64,000 nucleotides of DNA from Blautia wexlerae DSM 19850 (GCF_025148125.1 NZ_CP102267.1:2490501-2554500), one strand, 5' to 3'. Numbered from the stretch's first letter, positions 33,546-43,384 are shown. The notes: generated by a model from the letters alone, not told the origin. Numbers and translations: made by a program.

Positions 33546-35390
33546 TTACTTTGCTTTTACTTTTGTCCAGAGTTCCGCAAATTTCTGCTTGATCTTTGGC
33601 TGCTGATAAGCAAAGATTTCGTTATTCGGGTTGGTTGTATCCGGAATATAAGAACTGATCCCGGCATAGTCCCCCTCCTTCATGGTTTCAAAAGCACTCT
33701 TCACTGTAGAAGTATACCCTACTTCTTCCGTATTGGAAAGAGCAGATTTATCACTGATCATAAAATCAATAAATTCATGGGCAAGCTGTACTTCGCTGCA
33801 GTCCTTTGTGATAACCATTGCATCATACCATCTGTTGGTTCCCTGTTCCGGTGTAAAGTAGTCCAGATTCGGATTTTCACTGATAATGTAAGATGCATCT
33901 CCGGAGTACACAACTGCCAGCGCTTTGTTTCCTGAAATCATGTTGTCGATCACATCATCACCTGCATAGATCGGATCCATAGTGTCACGCTGATCGATCA
34001 GCCACTGATAAGCCTCCTCGATCTCAGACTCATTTGTAGTATTCATGGAATACCCAAGTGCTTTTAATGCTATCATAAAGGAATCTCTCTCAGAATCATA
34101 CATGTAAATATTTCCTTTATATTTCGGATTACACAGAAGATTCCAGCCATCTTTCAGATCAGCCTCATCTACTACTGTCTTATCATAAAGGATTCCTACT
34201 GTTCCCCAGAAATACGGACAGGAATAACGGTTGCCCGGATCATAGCTCTGGTTCATGACATCATTCAGCAGATTTTTCTTATTCGGAATTTCTTTCCAGT
34301 CAAGTGCCTGCAGATATTCTTCTTTGATCAGTCTCTCAATCATGTAATCAGACGGGATCAGTACATCATAAGTCTCACCGCTTGAAAGCTTGGTGTACAT
34401 CATCTCATTTGACTCAAAAGTCTCGTATACGATGGTACAATCATATTCTTTTTCGAAATCCTCCAGCAGGGAAAGATCCATGTACTCTCCTGCATTGTAA
34501 ACTTTCAGCACATGAGTGGACTGCGCCACGAATCCCCATTTGATCAGCCCTGCCGTAACGGCAACAACCAGAACTGCAGAGACAATTTTTACTGCTTTCC
34601 TGTTCAGCTTTCTGGCTTTATTCTTAAACTTCGGAAGCAGATTGGACAAAAGCAGTACCACGATGATGACTACGATCACGATGGTTGACAAAGCATTAAT
34701 CGTCGGATTGATACGCTTTGTCATATTATATACAACAATAGAGATATTCTTTACACCATTTCCTGATACGAAATAGGAAATAACGAAATCATCAAATGAC
34801 ATGGTAAATGCAAGCAGCGCGCCTGCGAAAATACCCTCTTTGATCATCGGCACGATAACCTTTGTCAGAGCCTGAAAAGGTGTTGCCCCAAGGTCCATGG
34901 CAGCATTTGCCATATTTGGATCCAGAGCCCTTACCTTCGGATAAACGCTGGTAATTACATACGGGGTACAGAATGCAATATGTGCCAGCAGCATAGTCAG
35001 ATACCCTTTTCGAAATCCCAGAGAAGAGAACAAGAGCATCAGGCTGATGGCAGTTACGATCTCAGGATTCAGGATAGGGATATTATTAATATTCAAAAGC
35101 AGTTCCTTGATTACCTTCTTTGATTTGGATAAACCGATCGCTGTAATGGTTCCAAGTATTGTAGAAACAATGGTCGCAATGATCGCAATGGTAACAGATA
35201 CATAAACTGCCTTAATTACTTCCCCGTTACCGAGAAGTTCCTGATACCAGCGCAGGGAAAAGCCTGTAAATCTGGTCAGTGACTTGGATGAGTTAAAGGA
35301 AAAGATCATCGTCACCAGGATCGGCAGGTAAAAGAAAGCAAGGCAGAGTACTACATATAACATTGAGAAAAATTTATTATTACGTTTCAT
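33546..35390 (-). CDS. potCD: PotC permease fused to a PotD substrate-binding domain
   Basis: 614 residues. About 1-265 is a PotC permease with six membrane helices and the EAA loop (AAMDLGATPFQALTKVIVPM). A further hydrophobic helix (about 274-296, KIVSAVLVVAVTAGLIKWGF) then carries a complete binding domain on the outside: LKVYNAGEYMDLSLLEDFEK, YDVLIPSDYMIERL, and CPYFWGTVGILYD. Separate PotC proteins are about 260 residues and PotD about 350, so the sum fits a clean fusion. Tethering replaces the lipid anchor. Eleven bases separate it from potB. Polyamine specificity is inferred from family. Confidence 0.93.
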   Translation of the reverse strand: MKRNNKFFSMLYVVLCLAFFYLPILVTMIFSFNSSKSLTRFTGFSLRWYQELLGNGEVIKAVYVSVTIAIIATIVSTILGTITAIGLSKSKKVIKELLLNINNIPILNPEIVTAISLMLLFSSLGFRKGYLTMLLAHIAFCTPYVITSVYPKVRALDPNMANAAMDLGATPFQALTKVIVPMIKEGIFAGALLAFTMSFDDFVISYFVSGNGVKNISIVVYNMTKRINPTINALSTIVIVVIIVVLLLSNLLPKFKNKARKLNRKAVKIVSAVLVVAVTAGLIKWGFVAQSTHVLKVYNAGEYMDLSLLEDFEKEYDCTIVYETFESNEMMYTKLSSGETYDVLIPSDYMIERLIKEEYLQALDWKEIPNKKNLLNDVMNQSYDPGNRYSCPYFWGTVGILYDKTVVDEADLKDGWNLLCNPKYKGNIYMYDSERDSFMIALKALGYSMNTTNESEIEEAYQWLIDQRDTMDPIYAGDDVIDNMISGNKALAVVYSGDASYIISENPNLDYFTPEQGTNRWYDAMVITKDCSEVQLAHEFIDFMISDKSALSNTEEVGYTSTVKSAFETMKEGDYAGISSYIPDTTNPNNEIFAYQQPKIKQKFAELWTKVKAK

Positions 35391-35401
35391 GCCGTCCTCC
35401 C

Positions 35402-36217
35402 TTATTCATCTTTATCCATCTTCTTCATCAGGCTCATAAAGATCAGAATGAGCACAGCCAGAATCAGAGAAATCGCACTTCCGAAGTTCCAGTCACCAAC
35501 TGAGATAAACTGAGACTCGATCAGGTTACCGATCAGCATGTACTGTCCGCCTCCGAGAAGTTTCGGAATAACGAATGTGGAAATAGACAGCAGGAATACC
35601 ATCATGATTCCATTGAGCACGCCGGGGATGGACAATTTCCAGATAACCTTTGTGAAGGTCTGGAATTTATTTGCCCCCAGGTCATAGGCAGCCTCGATAA
35701 AGGATTTATCCATTTTGCTCAGGGATGTATGGATCGGGATGATCATAAACGGCATAAAGTTACAGACCAGACCAACCACTACGGAAAAGTCTGTATACAT
35801 CATTGTCACCGGGGAAATCCCCAGTAATCCAAGCAAATGGTTGATGATACCATTGTCCGACAGCAGGTTCATCCATGCATAAGTACGCAGAAGCATATTG
35901 ATCCATTCCGGAATAGTTACCAGCAGGATCAGAAGACTCTGGGATTTCTCCGGACATTTGGAAATAATATATGCCAGCGGATAGCCAAGTCCCAGACAGA
36001 TGACCGTCGTCAGGATTCCAAGCTTAAAGGACTTGAAAATAACGCTCATATACGTTGCTTCCAGGAATTTGCGGAAATTCTCCAGGGTAAAGGAGAACGT
36101 CAGCACCTCATTTCCATCTTCTGTAAATGCATATAATGCGATCAGTATCAGCGGGATGACAATGACCACAAATGCCCACACAAGATATGGTTTGATAAGA
36201 TTTCTGTACTGTTTCAT
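35402..36217 (-). CDS. potB: Polyamine-type ABC permease PotB
   Basis: 271 residues with six predicted membrane helices. The EAA loop reads EAAYDLGANKFQTFTKVIWK (about 185) and engages the ATPase PotA. The first residues are [20 protein letters not shown]. The ATG overlaps the stop of potA by one base (TGATG), so the two are coupled, and the potCD fusion starts 11 bases after its stop. It forms the channel half opposite the PotC part of the fusion. Confidence 0.93.
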   Translation of the reverse strand: MKQYRNLIKPYLVWAFVVIVIPLILIALYAFTEDGNEVLTFSFTLENFRKFLEATYMSVIFKSFKLGILTTVICLGLGYPLAYIISKCPEKSQSLLILLVTIPEWINMLLRTYAWMNLLSDNGIINHLLGLLGISPVTMMYTDFSVVVGLVCNFMPFMIIPIHTSLSKMDKSFIEAAYDLGANKFQTFTKVIWKLSIPGVLNGIMMVFLLSISTFVIPKLLGGGQYMLIGNLIESQFISVGDWNFGSAISLILAVLILIFMSLMKKMDKDE

Positions 36218-37263
36218 CAGTAGCTTCCCATCTTACACATAACATGGATGTCTTCAGGCCCAAATTTCAGTCCCACTTCCCTTCCGACTTCCGCATAATC
36301 TGTGGTATGAACCATATAAGTACGAAGTTTTGTTTCAATAAGGATCTCATAATGTACACCCTTGAACGTAATATTCCGCACGATTCCCCTGATCTTCGCC
36401 TGACCGGGATCTACGATATCCAGATCCTCAGGTCTTAATACAACTTCAATCTCTTCATTATCTTCAAATCCCTTATCCACACATTCAAACTCAAATCCGT
36501 CAAAAGCAACCAGATAATCACGGATCATGGTTCCCTCGATAATATTGGATTCACCGATAAAGCCTGCAACAAAACGGTTTTCCGGCTCATTGTAGATATC
36601 TGTAGGCGAACCGATCTGCTGAATCTCACCGTTATTCATAACAACAACCGTATCTGACATGGACAGGGCTTCTTCCTGGTCATGGGTAACATAAATGAAA
36701 GTGATACCAACTTCCTGCTGGATCTTCTTTAATTCTACCTGCATCTGTTTACGGATCTTTGCATCCAGTGCACCCAGGGGCTCGTCTAAAAGCAGAACCT
36801 TCGGCTCATTTACCAGAGCTCTGGCAATGGCCACTCGCTGCTGCTGTCCACCGGAGAGCAGAGTTACATCTCTTTTCCCAAAGCCTTCCAGACCAACCAT
36901 CTTCAGCATACGCTCCACCTTCTGGGCGATGACAGTTTTATCGACCTTCTTCAGGTTCAGCCCGAAACCGATGTTCTCCGCCACATTTAAATGAGGAAAA
37001 AGAGCATACTTCTGAAACACAGTATTAACCTCTCTCTTGTACGGGGGAAGCTTGGAAATCTCAATCCCGTTAAACAGTACTTCTCCGTCACTTGGTTCTT
37101 CAAAGCCTGCAATGATTCGAAGAGTGGTTGTCTTTCCACATCCGCTGGGTCCCAAAAGCGTCAGGAATTCCTTTTCGTAAATATCCAGATTGATGCCGCG
37201 CAAAACCTGCTGATCATCAAAATTCTTGGTCAGATTTTTTAACTCAATCAGTTTGTTCATCAT
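36217..37263 (-). CDS. potA: Polyamine-type ABC ATPase PotA
   Basis: 348 residues from the ATG at 37263, after AGGAAGGAAAAG; the frame is open further upstream but without a ribosome site. Walker [13 protein letters not shown], signature [15 protein letters not shown], Walker [13 protein letters not shown] and the H-loop THDQEEA are present. The C-terminal TOBE/OB region (about 240-348) has VLRPEDLDI. It energises the PotB/PotCD permease. It starts 44 bases after the end of potC of the first transporter, so both transporters share one transcript. Confidence 0.93.
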   Translation of the reverse strand: MMNKLIELKNLTKNFDDQQVLRGINLDIYEKEFLTLLGPSGCGKTTTLRIIAGFEEPSDGEVLFNGIEISKLPPYKREVNTVFQKYALFPHLNVAENIGFGLNLKKVDKTVIAQKVERMLKMVGLEGFGKRDVTLLSGGQQQRVAIARALVNEPKVLLLDEPLGALDAKIRKQMQVELKKIQQEVGITFIYVTHDQEEALSMSDTVVVMNNGEIQQIGSPTDIYNEPENRFVAGFIGESNIIEGTMIRDYLVAFDGFEFECVDKGFEDNEEIEVVLRPEDLDIVDPGQAKIRGIVRNITFKGVHYEILIETKLRTYMVHTTDYAEVGREVGLKFGPEDIHVMCKMGSY

Positions 37264-37307
37264 CTTTTCCTTCCTCTGAATGTATTCTATTTTTGTTGCT
37301 ATAGCAT

Positions 37308-38081
37308 TTATTTTTTCTTCTTTGTTATCAGTGAATAAACAATAAAAATAACCAGTGTAGCTGCCAGCAGAATGGTACACAACGCATTGATCTCCGGCGT
37401 CACTCCTGTTTTCAGCTGTGTGTACACCTTGATCGGCAGCGTAGACAAACGCGGTCCGTTCACAAAAATACTTATTACCACATCATCCATAGACATGGCA
37501 AACGCAAGCAGCGAACCTGAAATTACCGCCGGCATAATTAAGGGCAGCGTAATATCCCGGAAAGCCCGGAAAGGTCCTGCCCCCAGATCTCTGGCTGCCT
37601 CTTCCAGCGCCGGATCCATGCCTGCCAGTCTTGCCTTCACTTCCATCAGAATATAAGGCACACAGAATACCGTATGACCTATTAACAGTGTCAGCATGCC
37701 AAAGGGCAGGTTCAGCATATAAAAGAACGCCATCAGCACCATACCAAGGATGATCTCCGGTATCATTAACGGCAATATGGAAATGTATTCCAGCGCCCCT
37801 TTTGACTTCCAGTGAATCCTTGATAACCCAACTGCACCCAGAGTACCGATCACTGCACTAACCAGACAGCTTAATACCCCAAGGATCAGACTGTTCACCA
37901 GTGCTTCCAGCATTGCTCTGTCATGGAAAAGTTCCTGATACCATTTCAGGGAAAAGCCTGTAAATTTCACTGGCAGTTTGGATTCATTAAATGAGAAAAC
38001 GATCACTACTGCAATAGGGAGATACATCAGGAAGAAAATCAGCCCCATATAAAATCCGGCAAATCTTGAATTCTTTTTCAT
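37308..38081 (-). CDS. potC: Polyamine-type ABC permease PotC (first transporter)
   Basis: 257 residues with six membrane helices and a stand-alone PotC length. The EAA loop is [20 protein letters not shown] (about 165). It begins [20 protein letters not shown] and resembles the N-terminal half of the neighbouring fusion (both contain [14 protein letters not shown] or a close variant), which suggests duplication of the whole transporter. It overlaps potB of its set by 4 bp. It ends in KKKK with no binding domain attached. Confidence 0.92.
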   Translation of the reverse strand: MKKNSRFAGFYMGLIFFLMYLPIAVVIVFSFNESKLPVKFTGFSLKWYQELFHDRAMLEALVNSLILGVLSCLVSAVIGTLGAVGLSRIHWKSKGALEYISILPLMIPEIILGMVLMAFFYMLNLPFGMLTLLIGHTVFCVPYILMEVKARLAGMDPALEEAARDLGAGPFRAFRDITLPLIMPAVISGSLLAFAMSMDDVVISIFVNGPRLSTLPIKVYTQLKTGVTPEINALCTILLAATLVIFIVYSLITKKKK

Positions 38082-38941
38082 CCGATTCCCTCCAGTTCTC
38101 TGGCATTTGTCACTTTCCTGTAAATCATGATCAGTACAGTTGTAAGTACCATCATCACCACAGCAAGTGCTGCTGCAAAGGGCCAGTTACTTCCTCTTGT
38201 CATCTGATCCTGGATCAGACTTCCCACAAGTACCACTTTATTTCCGCCCAGAATATCTGCAATAAAAAACAGTCCCATGGATGGCACAAAAGTCAGGATC
38301 ACACCTGAAAGCAGCCCAGGCAGTGTAAGCTTCAGTGTTATAGTAAAAAATGCCTGCAGTCTGGATGCCCCAAGATCTCTGGCAGCCTCCACATAAGACC
38401 AGTCCAGCTTCTCTGCGCTGGAGTATACAGACATGATCATAAACGGGAGAAGCACATAAATCATACCGATCACAATTGCCGGATAGCTGTACAGGATGGA
38501 CAGCGGTTTCTCAATGATCCCGAGTTTTATCAATACAAAATTCAAAAGTCCTTTTTTCTGCAGAATAATGATCCAACCATACAGACGAATCAGGGAATTT
38601 ACCCAGAACGGCGTGGACAACAGAAGCTGTGCCTTTTTCTTTCTGTGCTCCGGCAGCCTCGCCATGAAATACCCGAACGGATAGCCGATCAAAGCGATCA
38701 CTATCGTACTGGTAAATGCCAGGTTCAGTGATTCCACAAATGTATTCAGGTATACAGGTTCCAGAATATTTCTGTAATTGTCCAGCGTAAATTTCCAGGT
38801 CACCCCAAATCCTCTGGACGGCGTAGCAAAACTCAGCGCCACCATATAGATAAGGGGGCATACCACAAACACAATGGTAAAAATGTACAGTGGAAGTGCC
38901 ATCCATGCAGAACTGTCAGAACGGTTTCTACGCTTCTTCAT
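38078..38941 (-). CDS. potB: Polyamine-type ABC permease PotB (first transporter)
   Basis: 287 residues with six membrane helices after a basic N-terminus ([13 protein letters not shown]). The coupling loop is [20 protein letters not shown] (about 190). The stop overlaps potC by 4 bp and the start lies 14 bp inside the end of potA, giving a tightly coupled potA-potB-potC set. It pairs with the 257-residue PotC; no substrate-binding gene belongs to this set unless potD at 32422-33456 serves it. Confidence 0.92.
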   Translation of the reverse strand: MKKRRNRSDSSAWMALPLYIFTIVFVVCPLIYMVALSFATPSRGFGVTWKFTLDNYRNILEPVYLNTFVESLNLAFTSTIVIALIGYPFGYFMARLPEHRKKKAQLLLSTPFWVNSLIRLYGWIIILQKKGLLNFVLIKLGIIEKPLSILYSYPAIVIGMIYVLLPFMIMSVYSSAEKLDWSYVEAARDLGASRLQAFFTITLKLTLPGLLSGVILTFVPSMGLFFIADILGGNKVVLVGSLIQDQMTRGSNWPFAAALAVVMMVLTTVLIMIYRKVTNARELEGIG

Positions 38942-40136
38942 GAATGTCCTCCCTGTCTACCAGTACTACATCTGTCGGCAGAAAACTGCATCTTACTGTC
39001 TGGCCTTCTGCGACGGATGCGTCGATTCCGTATCTGCTGGCGATCAACTGTGTACCATCACTCAGCTTCAGAGTTACACGAAGCTGACCTCCTGCAAAGT
39101 TCTTCTCTGTAACAGTTGCCTGTAAACCTGATACACTATTCTTATTATGTGCATCCAAACCACCGCCTGACACACTTATATCAACAGTGTCTCTGTGATC
39201 TGTACCGGTATCACCGATTACAGCAGTTTCCTGCAACAATATATTTTCGCTTCTCACAGCCAGAGTTACTTTCTCTCCTGCTGCCAGGTATTGTTTTGCC
39301 CTTGTATCCCCTGTATCCTGCTGACTTGTTTCAAGCTTTACAATTACCCTGTCATTTCCAATCTTTACGATTGCATTCTCTCCCTGAATACTCTCTGCAA
39401 CCCCATGCAGGATATTTGCATTTCCTACAAATGTTGCCACATAACTGGTCTTTGGATGATTATAGATCTCATCCGGTGTTCCGATCTGCTCTATACGTCC
39501 GTCCTTCATCACCGCGATCCTGTCAGACATATTGATAGCTTCTTCCTGATCATGAGTGATATAGATAAATGTAATTCCCAGTTTCTTCTGCAGATGCTTC
39601 AGTTCTATCTGCATCGCACGGCGAAGCTGCAGATCCAGTGCTCCCAGCGGCTCATCCAGAAGCAGTACCTTGGGATTATTCACCAGTGCTCTCGCAATGG
39701 CAACTCTCTGTTTCTGACCGCCCGAGAGTTCGGAAGGCTTTCTTTTTTCATATCCTTCAAGCTGCACCAGTTCCAGCATCTGAGAAACTTTTTTCCTGAT
39801 CTCACTCTTAGGAACTTTTTTCAGTTTCAGACCATAGCCAATATTCTCCGCAACATTCATATGCGGAAAGAGGGCATAATTCTGAAATACCGTATTCACA
39901 TCCCTCTGGTTCGGCTCCAGACCTGTCACCTCCCTGCCATCCAGCCAGACACTTCCTGCATCGGGCTGTTCCAGACCGGCAATGATTCGCAATGTTGTCG
40001 TCTTGCCGCATCCCGAAGATCCCAGCAAAGTAATAAACTCCCCTTTACTGATCTCAAGACTGATATTATCCAGAACTGCTTCGCCTTCTGTAAAACTTTT
40101 CTTTATCTCCTTCAGTTCAAGTGAAATCTCTGCCAA
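38928..40136 (-). CDS. potA: Polyamine-type ABC ATPase PotA (first transporter)
   Basis: 402 residues, about 50 longer than the second PotA because of an extended TOBE region (about 235-400). Walker [13 protein letters not shown], signature [15 protein letters not shown], Walker [13 protein letters not shown] and THDQEEA are all present. A Ser/Thr/Asp-rich insert between the two TOBE halves (about 300-345, with [20 protein letters not shown]) is unusual. It is the first gene of the long operon and is preceded by a roughly 300-base leader with a terminator hairpin. Confidence 0.92.
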   Translation of the reverse strand: MAEISLELKEIKKSFTEGEAVLDNISLEISKGEFITLLGSSGCGKTTTLRIIAGLEQPDAGSVWLDGREVTGLEPNQRDVNTVFQNYALFPHMNVAENIGYGLKLKKVPKSEIRKKVSQMLELVQLEGYEKRKPSELSGGQKQRVAIARALVNNPKVLLLDEPLGALDLQLRRAMQIELKHLQKKLGITFIYITHDQEEAINMSDRIAVMKDGRIEQIGTPDEIYNHPKTSYVATFVGNANILHGVAESIQGENAIVKIGNDRVIVKLETSQQDTGDTRAKQYLAAGEKVTLAVRSENILLQETAVIGDTGTDHRDTVDISVSGGGLDAHNKNSVSGLQATVTEKNFAGGQLRVTLKLSDGTQLIASRYGIDASVAEGQTVRCSFLPTDVVLVDREDIHEEA

Positions 40137-40180
40137 TTATACTCAGCTCCTTTCATGTAAAAAAGATACCTCTTTATACT

Positions 40181-40280
40181 AAAAAAGATACGAAACCACG
40201 CGTAAAAGCTCTCGCCCCTACATCGGTTTATGCCAATGCTGACGCCTGTTACAGTGCCAGTCTCTGCATGGTTTCGCATC
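40181..40280 (-). promoter_or_regulatory. Structured leader with terminator in front of the pot operon
   Basis: On the minus strand GATGCGAAACCATGC (40280-40266) pairs with GCGTGGTTTCGTATC (40201-40187) over 15 positions, two being G-U wobbles, and TTTTTT follows at once. The 64-base loop holds further hairpins, including CATTGG/CCGATG. On the plus strand the two wobbles would be A-C mismatches, so the structure belongs to the pot transcript. This looks like a riboswitch-type or protein-dependent attenuator; I recognise no known class. Confidence 0.6.
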
Positions 40281-40440
40281 TGTATATGTCCATTTTTCCA
40301 ATTATAGATATATCCGGTCCGTCCTGTTCCATCCAGTCTGCGTGCACTCCTGACCATGATGTCCACATAAGAAAACCGGAAATCAACCATTCTTCTTGAT
40401 AGATTCCCGGTCATTATTTATTTGGTATAATCCAAAAGTT

Positions 40441-40469
40441 ATATTAAAGGATAGGCCCGAGATTGTCAA
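40441..40469 (-). promoter_or_regulatory. Promoter of the pot operon
   Basis: Minus strand: TTGACA, 17 bases, TAATAT. It would start an RNA of about 300 bases before potA, including the structured leader. Confidence 0.7.
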
Positions 40470-40564
40470 GTAAATTTGTTACTGTTCACTCCGTTCACAG
40501 TAACTTAGCCAAAATTCATTCCAGATTGCCTGCGGCAATGGAATTTTGGCTTGTATGTCTCGGG
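40456..40564. repeat. Multi-hairpin intergenic element overlapping the pot promoter
   Basis: CCCGAGA (40456) and TCTCGGG (40558) close a region holding GTTACTGT/ACAGTAAC (40478-40504) and an 11-bp perfect stem AGCCAAAATTC/GAATTTTGGCT (40507-40551) with an inner ATTGCC/GGCAAT stem. It could be a repeat element or a small structured RNA read on the + strand, where ATTTTT follows. The rest of 40565-40698 shows no gene. Confidence 0.5.
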
Positions 40565-40698
40565 ATTTTTGCATATTCATGCCAAAACACCTCGCGGGAT
40601 AGTGGCGTGTGGACAGTAACGTAAATTTCTCTTTACAATCATTTCAATTCCTACCGGTAATTTTAAGGTACTCACCATACGCACCTCCATAAAAACAT

Positions 40699-40739
40699 AA
40701 AAAATCCACTATACTCTGCTTTTCAGTATAGCGGATTTT
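40699..40739 (-). terminator. Terminator of tRNA-Thr
   Basis: Minus strand AAAATCC-G-CTATACT pairs with AGTATAG-T-GGATTTT around a 9-base loop; T-run TTTTTT follows. Confidence 0.8.
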
Positions 40740-40770
40740 CTATAAAATTACAATTGCCCAATATCTTTCA

Positions 40771-40843
40771 AGCTGAAAATGAGACTCGAACTCACGACCC
40801 CTTCATTACGAGTGAAGTGCTCTACCGACTGAGCTATTTCAGC
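40771..40843 (-). tRNA. tRNA-Thr (anticodon CGT)
   Basis: 73 bases. Acceptor stem GCTGAAA/TTTCAGC, D-arm GCTC...GAGC with AGTCGGTA loop, anticodon stem CTTCA/TGAAG with loop CTCGTAA, so anticodon CGT reading ACG. The T-arm is GTGAG-TTCGAGT-CTCAT and the discriminator base is T. CCA is not encoded. A terminator follows at 40699-40739. Confidence 0.95.
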
Positions 40844-40903
40844 TTATGCTGTAATCTGGCAGAAATTGATAATTCTGACAGCCACAGCATTTAGTTTATA
40901 ATA

Positions 40904-43204
40904 TTATTTCTTCTCTGTCAAGTCCTTTTTGACCGGTATTTTCTCCTCCGTTTTATTCACTATTTGGGGTGCTTCTTTTGTCACCTTTTTCGTCACCGGT
41001 TTCACTGCAGTTTTTACAGTTGCTTTTGTTTTCCCGGCAGCCTTGCGTACAGTTCTTGTCTTGGTGATGGATTTCTTGATCTGGCTGTGCTCGGCAGCAG
41101 GCTTTTTCTCAGTTTCTTCCGGAGTGCAGGTAAAGACTGCCACGCCAAGTGCCGGAAGCTTCAATGTGATGGAATACTCTCTCTCATCACACTCAGCCTT
41201 CTTCGCTGCTTTAACTCTCGTATTTACTACACCATTACCACCGTACTTTTTATCATCACTGTTAAAGATTTCTTTATATTTGCCAGCAAAAGGAACTCCC
41301 ACATTGTAGTTTTCATATGGGATTGCCGCGAAATTGCAGACAGCCAGAACAGTTTCTTCCGGTTTCTCTGTCTTTCTCATGAATGCGAGCACATTCTCCT
41401 CATACTTCATCAGCTGAACCCATTCAAATCCATCATATTCATCATCCAGCTGATAAAGTGCAGGATGAGCAAGATACATATTATTGAGGTCTTTGACAAA
41501 TACTTCCAGTTCCTTTGGCATATCTTTATCCGGTGCCATCATCTTGCATCCCGGATGAAGCATCATATAAACATAAGCCTCTCTGATCTGCGCATTCTTC
41601 TGTTCTTCACTTCCCGGCAGCTTATCCGCGAAATCCTTCAATGTACCAACATCCCTGCTGCCAAGCGTCAGAATATAATGTTCGCAGTATGCATAGAGCA
41701 TGGACATAGTCAGCTGATCATGGTAATTCTTTCTCTCAATAGGATCCTTGCTCAGATATTCAAGCAGATCTTTTGTCCATCCGCCACTCCACTTATAGTC
41801 AAATCCCAGATGATCATTCTCCACACTGTCTGTCAGCTCCGGCCAGAGTCCGTTCTCCTGAGCAACTAAAAGCAATCCGGGATTTCTCTCCTTTATCACA
41901 GAATTCAGATGCTTCAGAAATTCCAGAGCATCCAGATTTTCATTGGTTCCGTAAATATTAGGTGTCCACTCTCCCGGATTTCTGCCATAATCCAGATACA
42001 GCATGGCATCCACATCGTCCATACGCAGACCGTCAGCATGGTAGACCTCAGCCCAGAAGCAGGCATTGGAAATCAGGAAGTCCTTCACCATCGGGCTTCC
42101 GTAATTATAGAGCAATGTTCCCCAGAACGGATGAATGGCCTCTGCCGGATTCTGTCTCTCATAAAGAGGTGTTCCGTCAAATTTCTCCAGACCGGAGGCA
42201 TAACGCGGGAACTGTGCAGGTGTCCAGTCCAGGATCACACCGATTCCTGCCTGATGCAGTTCATCTACCAGCTTCTGAAAATCCGCCACGCTTCCAAATC
42301 TGGAAGTAGGTGCATAATATGCATATGTAGAATAACCACCTGTAATATCATCCAGGTATTCCATCACAGGATGGAGTTCCACATGGGTAAAATCTTCCTC
42401 TGCCAGAAATTCCACCAGCTCCTCAGCGGATTTCCATTCCTCCAGAGATGTTTCATATATAGAAACCGGCTGTTTCCTGTCATCAAATCTGTGACGCTCT
42501 TTCATCCAGTCTCCGTCATTCCACTGAAAAGCACTTACATCTGCTACCACAGATGCTCCCTCAGGATCATGGTCTGCACTGTTCCCATAAGGATCAGCCT
42601 TTAACAGAACTTCGCCGCCTTTGACTTTAATTTCATATTTATAATGTGTCCCTGCCTCTACCCCGGGTACAAACAGCTCAAAGATACCGGACATAGGCAT
42701 ACGATGCATAATAGTCGCACGTCCGATCCATCCATTAAAATCACCTGCGATATTTACGCTCACTGCGTTCGGAGCCCAGACAGCAAAAAGAGTACCTTTC
42801 ACTCCTTTAATCTCCACAGGATGAGCGCCCAGCTTCTTATATGCCTCATAATAAACACCTGCGCAGAAAGCCTTCTCCTCTTCCTCTGTGATCTGGCATG
42901 GAAAAGCATAGGGATCATAACATTCTGTCTCTGTCTCTCCCATTTTTATAAGAAATCTGTATTCCGGCACCTTGCGTACAGGAAGCAATACTGCAAAATA
43001 TCCGGCCTCATCCTCTTTCTCGCAGACATAGGTTTTCTTTCCGCTGATCACACTTACTTCCTCTGCATCAGGAAAAAATCCCTGAATAAGAACTCCGTCC
43101 TGTGTGATCCTTGGTCCCATCACATCTCTGGGAGCAGTTTCCTCTCCATACACAATAGCTTCAATCCTCGGCCAGTCCATATAGCCGTATACTTTTTCGT
43201 CCAT
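40904..43204 (-). CDS. GlgB-family (GH13) protein with altered catalytic residues
   Basis: 766 residues. An N-terminal extension precedes a CBM48 domain (about 125-220, WAPNAVSVNIAGDFNGW) and a GH13_9 barrel closest to 1,4-alpha-glucan branching enzyme. Compared with E. coli GlgB, D335 is kept (DWTPAQFP) but H340 is Gln; R403 and D405 are kept (DGLRMDDVDAMLYLDYGR); the acid/base E458 is Gln (VAQENGLW); H525 is Arg and D526 kept (LGSRDVG). The protein is therefore probably inactive as a branching enzyme and may bind glucan. The C-terminus (about 700-766) is a Lys/Ala/Thr/Val-rich tail, histone H1-like, absent from normal GlgB. The start follows GGGGAGGT. Divergent from a fructokinase gene. Confidence 0.85.
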   Translation of the reverse strand: MDEKVYGYMDWPRIEAIVYGEETAPRDVMGPRITQDGVLIQGFFPDAEEVSVISGKKTYVCEKEDEAGYFAVLLPVRKVPEYRFLIKMGETETECYDPYAFPCQITEEEEKAFCAGVYYEAYKKLGAHPVEIKGVKGTLFAVWAPNAVSVNIAGDFNGWIGRATIMHRMPMSGIFELFVPGVEAGTHYKYEIKVKGGEVLLKADPYGNSADHDPEGASVVADVSAFQWNDGDWMKERHRFDDRKQPVSIYETSLEEWKSAEELVEFLAEEDFTHVELHPVMEYLDDITGGYSTYAYYAPTSRFGSVADFQKLVDELHQAGIGVILDWTPAQFPRYASGLEKFDGTPLYERQNPAEAIHPFWGTLLYNYGSPMVKDFLISNACFWAEVYHADGLRMDDVDAMLYLDYGRNPGEWTPNIYGTNENLDALEFLKHLNSVIKERNPGLLLVAQENGLWPELTDSVENDHLGFDYKWSGGWTKDLLEYLSKDPIERKNYHDQLTMSMLYAYCEHYILTLGSRDVGTLKDFADKLPGSEEQKNAQIREAYVYMMLHPGCKMMAPDKDMPKELEVFVKDLNNMYLAHPALYQLDDEYDGFEWVQLMKYEENVLAFMRKTEKPEETVLAVCNFAAIPYENYNVGVPFAGKYKEIFNSDDKKYGGNGVVNTRVKAAKKAECDEREYSITLKLPALGVAVFTCTPEETEKKPAAEHSQIKKSITKTRTVRKAAGKTKATVKTAVKPVTKKVTKEAPQIVNKTEEKIPVKKDLTEKK

Positions 43205-43355
43205 AGCTGCGTTACCTCCCCGATTGTCAGAAATACGATGATCGGTTACCCTTACCGGCAGCGTATTTATGGTACATTAAACGTCACCTGTAAACAATAA
43301 CAAATCAAGTTATGTTTATTTTAGCATCTTTGCACAAAAAAATAAAGAAAATTGT

Positions 43356-43384
43356 TTGACAAATTCCCTTTCCTGCGCTAAATT
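43356..43384 (+). promoter_or_regulatory. Promoter of the fructokinase gene
   Basis: TTGACA, 17 bases, TAAATT, about 75 bases before the ATG at 43458. Confidence 0.7.

Noticed and set aside
39195..40124. 309-codon open frame on the + strand
   Set aside because: Antisense to potA, whose Walker and signature motifs are all present.
40181..40280. TPP riboswitch before the pot operon
   Set aside because: A short phrase resembles the 3' part of the TPP aptamer, but the CTGAGA and ACCC...CTGAT core elements are not there.
40112..40414. 100-codon open frame in the pot leader
   Set aside because: No ribosome site before its ATG, no recognisable pattern, and it runs through the structured leader into potA in another frame.
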